DNA of 64,000 nt, from positions 12,383,532 through 12,447,531 of the forward strand of contig JAKZAP010000012.1 in NCBI GenBank assembly GCA_023053575.1, written 5' to 3'. The translations under genes and the position numbers were made by a program. Below are positions 47,001 to 56,000 of the stretch, piece after piece (the first letter of the stretch is position 1; every line of letters begins with the position of its first letter). A model generated the notes under the pieces. It ran no database searches, was not told where the DNA came from, and worked only from the letters and a program-made list of their open reading frames with translations. This DNA comes from Branchinecta lynchi. Taxonomy: Eukaryota > Arthropoda > Branchiopoda > Anostraca > Branchinectidae.

Positions 47001-50000
47001 GATGAAAAGCCTCTCAGTGCTCTGCGTGCAGTTCGCCGAGAGCAGCCTACCGCCAAAAGCAGAGATGAGATGGTGGATAACATGCATGCTGAATCCATAT
47101 CTGAACTTGGTTATAGGTTATAACAAAACGTTAAAGGGGTTTGGTGAAGACCGGATATCTACAAGATTCAACTAGTCCAATAAATAATCAGTCTTTGGGA
47201 ATTTGTGATCCCGTTGAAACCTTTGATCTTGTCTTAAAAACAGTCGTTTTTCTGTAAAAGCAGTCGGTAAAATTACCAGCCAGTAAGTAAAGATCTTGCC
47301 TCCTGTCAAAAAGTTTGGCTGGTAACACCTCTGTCTGTTTTGATAAGAGAAACGGAACGGGATCCGCTACTCACTCCGATTAGTTATGGATTTTGGTTTT
47401 CAACTATGAAGAACACCGGAGCTAAAACCACTTAAAGATCATAAAAATGCCTTGTGACGAACACGCGCTGAGAATCGCGGGCCTGCAAACGCAACTTAGG
47501 CTAGTTTAAAGGACCTGTCTTACCTCAAGAATAAATAAGGGAGGAATTGAGAACTCACATAACCTTGACGTCAGCATCCTGAATCTCTTTTGGTCCGATG
47601 TTATCGGGGGTGGACCCTGGGTGGAGCTTCGCGTGTTGCCTCTTGCAGTATTAAGTGTTACCTCCAAGGAAAAGTGATGAAGCAGTCAGAAAAGGCGGGA
47701 AGTTCAAACAGTGCTGATTCTGAGGATTATACAAATGGCAACGACACGACCCTTCACAAAGACGGTGAAGCCCAAGGGAATGCGCCGTTTGATGACTTAG
47801 GGGGAGCAATTAAGCAACTTGAACGTTGAAGCATAGACCTAACAGGGAAAACAGGCATGCATTTAGTTCAGATTCAATAGGATCAGTGTGAACATTGTAA
47901 TATTTTGGTCTTCTCAGGACTGTAAAGAATCGCTCTAGACAAGATATTAAGCTTGGACAATTTAAGGTATTTAGTTGTCGAAATGTACTTGTACCTATTA
48001 TGTTATGTTTTTTAAGTTGTACCCCCTGCACAAAATTTAGTTCATATCATTTTCTCGCGTAGTTGCGAAACAAAGTAGGTTGTAAAGTATTTCTTAATTT
48101 TAAATTAACGATTGCTGATTGTAGGATATCTTTCAAGACGTCTCAGTTTGTGAAACGACCGATTACTCTTGGTCAAATATGTATATAATTATCTCGGATA
48201 GTAGCACGTTACATCTGGCTAAATTTGTCGTTGTCTATGCTATTAACTGTCCGCTTTTTCATCATCGTTGTTTTTACATTGTCATGTTTTTACATCATTC
48301 AAATTCGAGTTTTCGTGGTAGCTGGCGAACTAAACCCAAAGAGTTGTTATGTTTTGTTTTAAAAGTGCGAACACATGATCAGGATTTCCCGGCCAGATTT
48401 CCTGCACTTTCATCATCAAGTTGAAACAATTTCAACTTTCACATATGGAAGTGATGATGGTAGCAAAAATCCGGGCAGGAATTCCAGTCCGGGAGCTTCC
48501 TACCCTGATCGTGTGTCCGTACTATAAGTTGTACACTGTACACATAGTTTAGTTCATAACATTTCACGGATAGTTACGAAAAACAGTTGGGTTGAAGTAT
48601 TTCCTAACTTTAAATTAATAACTGATTATTGAAATTGGTAACTGTACGATATCATTCAAAACGTCTACATTTGAGATAGCAACTTAATATTTTTGGTCAA
48701 ACTGTATATCATTATCTCGGGTAGTAGGCTAAATGTTTCATTATCTATCCTATTAAAAGTCTTTTTTTGTCATCACTGAACCTGACAGCCGTAGAGATTG
48801 CATGAATGTTTTTGTGTGAAAAAAAAAGAAGTAAATCTTACTTCCCACTTCTCCAGAGACGGATATTCTACCTGACTTTCTATGCCTAGAGTAAAGACAT
48901 TTGGAAGCATGTCCCTTCCTTCTTTAAACTTGTAGTATTCAGTCCAAATCGGTCCTTTTCTGCCTTAATTTTCGTCATCCTTGAGTGTATGATTGCACAC
49001 CACTCCATCATCTCACTGTACTTTAGCCCCTTATCTCGTCTTTTAAAGTAGTGGTAGCTGCGATTTGTTGGAGAGCAGAGGGCAAAATGTCGGCCTCTTT
49101 CTGTATAATTTGATTTCGGCGCACTTTCTTGACGCGGAGAACGGCGATCAGAAGAACCAGCGCCAATAATTACTCTGTGGTCGGGACAGGCACCGAGTAG
49201 GGTCCACCCCCGATACCGGAGAATCAGAAAGAAAGAGACGTTGGATGATTCAAGTCTCTCAATTCTTCCCTTATTTATTCTTGCTTACCTCTAATACCAA
49301 CGCAGCCTACTTCCATAATCACTCCATATATTTCTAAACCTGAAGACCCCAAATTCGTACGGTAAATTCTAACCCCTCTAACAAAACCACGCTGATTTCT
49401 CACTTGACGTCTTTTGCTACCTTCGATGTGTATCACCATGTCGACGGTTGTTTGCGAGAAAGTTTTACATCAGAAAACCGGTTATGTCAATTTATTTCCT
49501 CTTTTCGCTGCAAATCAACGGGTCTTCGAAAAGGCCTCAAACAGCAAAAACCGTGGGCTATGTGTTGAAAGCACAGCCTAGTTTTAAAGTATTCAAATAT
49601 TTTTAAATACTGTAAGTTAACTAGTAAATAGTGAGAGGGGTCCTTTAAGGTTTGCTTGGTATTTCTGTGGTTCATCTTCTCTTAAAAAAAAAAGAAAAAA
49701 AAGAAAAATCAATTATGTGGATCGGTAATCGATATTCTTCATTTTAAGTGCTCATGCCCTCTTTTCTGTTTTAGTTGCCGATATTCCTGGTTTGATTGAA
49801 GGCGCACACGAAGGAAAAGGTATGGGGATCGACTTTCTCAAGCACATCGAACGATGCATTTGCCTGCTGTATATTATTGACATGTCAGAGCCCAGTCCCT
49901 GGACTCAGCTTGAAACCCTCCAGCACGAACTGAGAGAGTTTAAAGACGAGCTGGTGAACCGACCGAGTGCTGTTGTGGCTAATAAAATGGACCTTCCTGA

Positions 50001-53000
50001 AGCAAAGGTAATCCTCCAAGATTTGTCGGAAAATCCACTTTTCTTTCTTTTTCCCTAAGGTATAAGTCGTCTTTAATGCAGTATCCCTTAAATCCTTTAA
50101 CGAGACGCCTATATACCCTAGTACCCTAAGATCCCCGAAAGAGAAGACGTCGGATGAAGGGAAACCTCCTTGTCAAAAATTTTATAGCTCGCATGCCGAA
50201 CCTTGGGCGAAATTTGTAGACGAAAGCAGAATTTAACGAAGAAGTCTCGTATTCAGATTCAGAAAGTGAAAACGCACAGTATCATGGCGAATTCGCCGTA
50301 TTGCAGTTCAGCGCTCGAAGTGGACTATGTTATGTTAGTCCCCCATTGCCTCATAACCAACACTTGCGTAGACATAGTAAAAGTCGGATCCATTGGGTAG
50401 TGGGTCACTTCCATTTTCTGCTGCTGAGACGTATGCAAAACCTCCATTACCTAGGACACAGATGACAGGTTTTCCACTCACCATAACCTGTGGATCTGTT
50501 TTACCATGTCTGATCCAATTGCCGAAGATTAGGCATAGGAGGATCAACAGCAACTTATCCGCTTGGAAGCGCTGGACGGGAATGTGGCCATTTGTAGATC
50601 AGATTACTCTGCGGTGTCACGGTATGTTTCGACCTGCTGTCCGAGCTGTAATGACTGAGCGTCTGTGCCGCAGTAAATAAATAAATAATGTACTCTATTT
50701 CCTTAATAGCTTGTATTCTACATGCTAGGACGGATCGTCGTTCACGCAGATAACATATGACACAATAAAAAAAATAGACATATCATATATAAAAACAATT
50801 ATGAATATCGATTCACTTAACTATATAGAATTAAAATATTGGGTACAATAGGGTAAAAGATTTCAGGTAACGATCAGTCGAGTTTATGGTGATCTGTCTG
50901 TCTTTGTCGCGTGTTGGGCCTGCTGCTTGCTATAGGCTGTCAAAATCAGGTCAAATGGCAGGATATCCAAGCGACGCCAGACATTTGCTCCCGAACGCTA
51001 TTGTGAGCTGATGCCCTCTTTCAGCGAGTGTTGGCAGGTGTAGCTTGACCAGGCCATCCTCTTATGAAACTTAGCCCGGAACGAGCATAACCGTCACGGC
51101 AAAGTGGTAGTGTTAGCTAGTTCGGTAGCAAGGGATCCGAAAGTTGACATGCATGGTTTGGACCCGAGTCGAATTGGAGCATCAGCTTGAGGGGGAATCA
51201 GGGCTTTGCTACTTACACGGCTCTTTAGCAGCTGGGCAGACTGGCTTCTGGAAGATCCAGGCGACAGGAGTGATTGCTCCATTGCTCCTTTACGCTTCAC
51301 GTGGTGTTTGTGTACGATAATTGTACCCAAGGTTACCGTACACTGACAAGAGCTGCGACGGTAGAACTTGGCATCCATACAGGTCATGGGATATAATTGT
51401 CGTTTCCAAGCCACACCCCTTTCCCCATTTAACTCGCATTTTTGTCGGATTCTGACTCAAATAGCCACAGGGACCGGGCCAGCATTTTAGCGGGATAACC
51501 AGGGTTCGTGCGACTCTGGAAATCAGGGAAAAGTCAGGGAATTTTGTTTTGGTAAGGGAAATCAGGGAAAATCTAGAAAAGTCGCAGAAAGTCAGGGAAA
51601 TTAATGAAAAAGTTCAGTCTATACTTATGCATTGATTTTTATGGCACTTGAGCTTACTCAAGTGCTATATAGCGATTGTAATTTCTGTCCGTCAGTCGGT
51701 CTGTCGGTCCCAGTTTTGCTAGTTCGGGCACTTCCAGATAAGCTAGGACGATGAAACTTGGCAGGCATATCAGGAACTGGACCAGATTAAATTAGAAATG
51801 GTCGATTCCCTGATCTGACCATCTGGAGGGGAGTGGATGGAGGGGGAATCCGGAAAAAATAGGAAAATATAGATATTTTTAGCTTACGAACGGGTGATCG
51901 GATCTTAATGAAACTTGATATGTGGAAGGACTTCGTGTCTCAGACCCTCCATTTTAAATCCAGACCGGATCCGGTGACATTGGGGGGAGTTGGAGGGGAA
52001 ACCGGAAATCTTGGAAAACACTTAGAGTGGAGGGATCCGGATGAAACTTGGTGGAAAGTACAAGCAAAAGTCCTATATACGTGACTGATATAACCGGAAC
52101 GGATCCGCGCACTTTGGGGGAGTTGGGGGGGGGAGAAGTCCGAATTTGTAGTGATCCCGCGAGTTCCGTGCTTCCTGATGTGCTGGGATGATGAAAATTG
52201 ACAGGCATGTCTGGGACCCGACAAGATTAAATAGGAACTCGTCAGTTCCCCGATTCGACCATCTGGGGGGGGAGTGGAGGGAGGGTGAAGCCAAAATTTG
52301 AGGTATTTTTAGCTTGCGAACGGGTGATCGGATCTTGATGAAAGTTGATATTTAGGATGACCTCGTGTCTCAGAGATCTCACTTTAAATCCGGACCGGAT
52401 CCGATGACACTGGGGGAGTTGGAGGAAGGAGCCGGAAATTTTGAGAAACGCTTAGAGTGGAGGGATCGGGATGAAACTTGGTGGGAAGTCCTAGACACGT
52501 CATTGACATAACCGGACCGGATCAGGGCACTGTGGGGGAGTTGGGGTGGGGGTCCGGATTTCTAGCGATCCCGCGAGTTCGGCATACTTCCTGATGTCCT
52601 AGGGCGATGAAACTTGGCAGATATGTCAGGGATCCAAACAGATTGACTTGAGAACAGCCGTTTCCCCGACCCGACGATCGTGGGGGGAGTGGATGGATGG
52701 GGAGTCCGGAATCTAGTGGCGTGCATAACTTTTGAACGGGTGCTCGGATTTGAATGAAACTTGTCTGGTGAGCTATCACCTCGGACGTTCAGTGTCACGT
52801 CCGGGTCGGGTCCGATACCTGTGGGGATGGGGGGGGGGGGTTAGAAAACTCAAGAAACTCTAAAAGCAGAGGGATTGGGACGAAACTTAAGGGATGGAAC
52901 AAGCATTAGGCCTAGATGAAATTGACGGAGCCAGATGGTTTCGGGGCTCTGTGGGGGGAGTTGGAGGGGGTTTCCTGGAATTCCGGTAGTCGTGAGTTAG

Positions 53001-56000
53001 AATACTTCCAGATGTAAAACGACAACAAAACTTTGCAGGCATATTAGCGACCCGAATTATCTTGACTTAAGAACCTGACACAACATACCCCTGGAAACTT
53101 CCGCTCCTAGATCCGAGCATTTTTTGGGGAGCAAGAGAAGAGAAATATGGATATTGACTTCTATAAATTGCAAACGAGTGGTCTGATTCGAGTGAAACTT
53201 CATGGGTGATACATCGATGGCCTCGACATGTAAAACATGCTTTCGAACCATATGCGACCACGATTAGGGGGATTGGGGGTGGGGGGACTTTTGACATGCA
53301 CAAAAACCAAACGGATGGACCGAATGAGATGCAAATTCGACAGTGCCGAGTTTATGCGGCCTAGATTTGTTATTTGGCGTCCGGGCCGGATTCGGCCAAG
53401 GTAGGGGGGGGGGGTACTGGAAACTTGCAGATAGGCTATGCTCCAATTTCAGTAAAACTTGATGGACAGGAACAGGGTATTCAAAGATTGGGCCCGAACC
53501 GGCTCCGACAACGTTGGTGGGAGGGGGGGGGGGGTACCGGAACTTTCCAAAAATGCTCAGATTCGAGTGAAACTTGATAGATGGTATAAAAGAAGATGCT
53601 TTCGGTGGTCGATTTTTTTTATTCCAAACCAGACTCGGCCACGGTAGGTGGAGATAGAGTGAGTACCGGAAATCGTGTATCACGTCTAGGGATCAAACAA
53701 ATAGATTTATTGGGATGAAAGTTTGAACAGTCAGTTGCATTTGCTACAGACAATCGAGACGATGCTGGAACTGCTCAGAAATGAGTGAAACTAAATATCC
53801 AGATCCAGATAACCGGTTTTACGCATCGCATCGCGAAAACTCTTTCGGAGCATAACCAACACGGAAAATAGTGAAATATGGCAAATGCAAAGATTAGTGA
53901 GGTGTCGTTCTTGTACAGCCTACTCGTACAAGTGCCATATGAGCTCGTAGCTCTTGTTTTTTTACTGGAAGTTTCTTTTTCGTCGGTTCTCTGCCTAAAG
54001 TTTATCAGTTGATAACTCGGTTCTTTGAGCCGTCCCAGTCTGTGCTTCAATGTATACGATGGCTTGTTTGTTTGAATTGAAGAGGCCAAGCGAAGGAAGG
54101 GTATAGTAGAGCAGGGAGGCCGCGAGCATTTGCAAAGGCTTGAAAATGAGGTGAAAAGCTTGCAGACTCGTCTCAATTTGTTATACTAAGATCATCTTCG
54201 CGTATTGTACCCTAATGGCATTAGCAGTCATGATAGACAGTATGATTTTCCTGTCTGCCCTGATTCGCTTTTTCCTCTCCTTGTTCTTATGTTTGCTTTC
54301 AAGTTCAGTCTGTTATTTGAAGTCTTTCTTACCAACTTACGTATTTGAAGTCGTTGCTGTCAGTGACGTTACAATTGTCGTTTGTGTTTAAGATATAGTG
54401 TTTTAAGACATTTGTCGATCTCCGTGATTGCAATACTATAGTTGACAAACAGTAATCTGTTTTAGAAAATGAGGAATCGTATTGTTAATTTCTCCTACAG
54501 TTTGAACGGCTTTACGAAGCTGATGGACGTTTTGTTCATTTTTTAATGGCACTTGCCCTTCGGCGAAGTGCCATATAGCGATCGCAAATTCTGTCCGTCC
54601 GTCGGTCCGGGTTTTTCTAGTTTGGGCACTTCCACATAAGCTAGGACGATGAAACTTGGCAGGCATATCAGGAACCCCAAAGATTAAGTTAGAACTAGTC
54701 ACTTCCCCGGTCCGAGCATCGTGGGGGGAGTGGAGGGAGGGGGAATCCGGAATCTTGAGGTATTTATAACTTCTGAACGGGTGATCGAATCTTAATGAAA
54801 CTTGATATTTGGAAAGACCTCGTGTCTCAGACGACTCACTTCAAATCCGAACCGGATCCGGTGACTTTGGGGGGAATAGGAGGGGGTAGCCGGAAATCTT
54901 GGGAAACGCTTAGAGTGGAGGGATCGGGATGGAACTTGGTGGGAAGAACAAGCACAATCTATAGACACATCATTGACATAACCGGACCTGATTCGGGCAC
55001 TGTGGGGGGAGTTGGGGGGGGGATTCTTGTGATCCAGCGAGTTCGGTACTTCCAGATGTAATAAGATGTTGAAACTCGGCAGGAATATGAGGGACCCGAA
55101 TAGACCAATATGAGAATAGTCGTTTGTACGATTCAAACATCGTAGGGGGAGTGGAGGAATGGGGAATCCGGAATCTAGTGGTTTTTATAACTGTTGAACG
55201 GGCGATCGGATTTGAATGAAACTTGGCAAGTGGAAAAACCTGTTGTCTCAGATGTTCCATGTCAAGTCCGGATCGGATCCGATACTTGGGGGGGGGGGGG
55301 AATTGGAAGAGGGCACCGGAATTTTTGTGAAACGCTAGTGTTGAGGGATCGGGATAGAATTTGGTGGGAAGAAAAAGCATAAGCATTATATACGTTCTTG
55401 ACGAAACCAGATCATTTCGGGGCTCTTTTGGGGGAGTTGGAGTGGATTTCCCGGAATTCCGGTGATCGCAAGATAGGATACTTCCAGATGTGCTAAGGAC
55501 GATAAAAATAGGCAGGCACATTAGTGACACGACCAAATTGGTTAAGGACCCGACACAGTGCCCCATCAAGACTTCCGTTCCTGGATCTGACCATTTTTCG
55601 GGGAGTAGAGGGAGGGGGAATCCGGAAATTGTTGACTTTATGGCAAACATAGAAGAAATAGACTTTTGTATGCGTCGGTCGACTCGTCGGCACAACGGGT
55701 TCTTTTTAGACGCAAGAAATAAAATCCTGCAAACATTTGTCGGGCAAAACAAGGAAGAAATCGAACCCTGCCTGCTTTTTGTAGGGCTCGGTATTCTCTA
55801 CGGCATGTCGGGTTCCTTTTATACATAAGGAATAAAGAAGAAATCAAACTTGTACTTTATGGGTGATAAAAACCGACGAACCCATGCGGCCATGGTTGGG
55901 GGAGTGGGGGGGGGGGGGGGGTCGGGAAACTTTGTAACATGCACAAAAACCAAACCGATGGGCAGAATGGAATGCAATTTGGACAGTACCAAGTTTATGC

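Larger units (their letters stand above)
43538..49774 (+). other. MTG2: Intron 5
   Basis: Reverse family B copy, LINE 3' end, family C fold-back, family A copy and family D piece; then about 47330-49774, which holds an inverted repeat pair (about 47520-47625 and 49196-49290) and no recognised gene. Confidence 0.75.

Noticed and set aside
47590..47829. 79-codon plus-strand ORF with acidic Ser/Asn-rich tail
   Set aside because: Overlaps a sequence repeated in inverted form near 49200; no splice logic linking it to the host gene.
50335..50680. ORFs on both strands in intron 6
   Set aside because: Antiparallel frames of similar length, no recognised domain; insufficient support for a gene.
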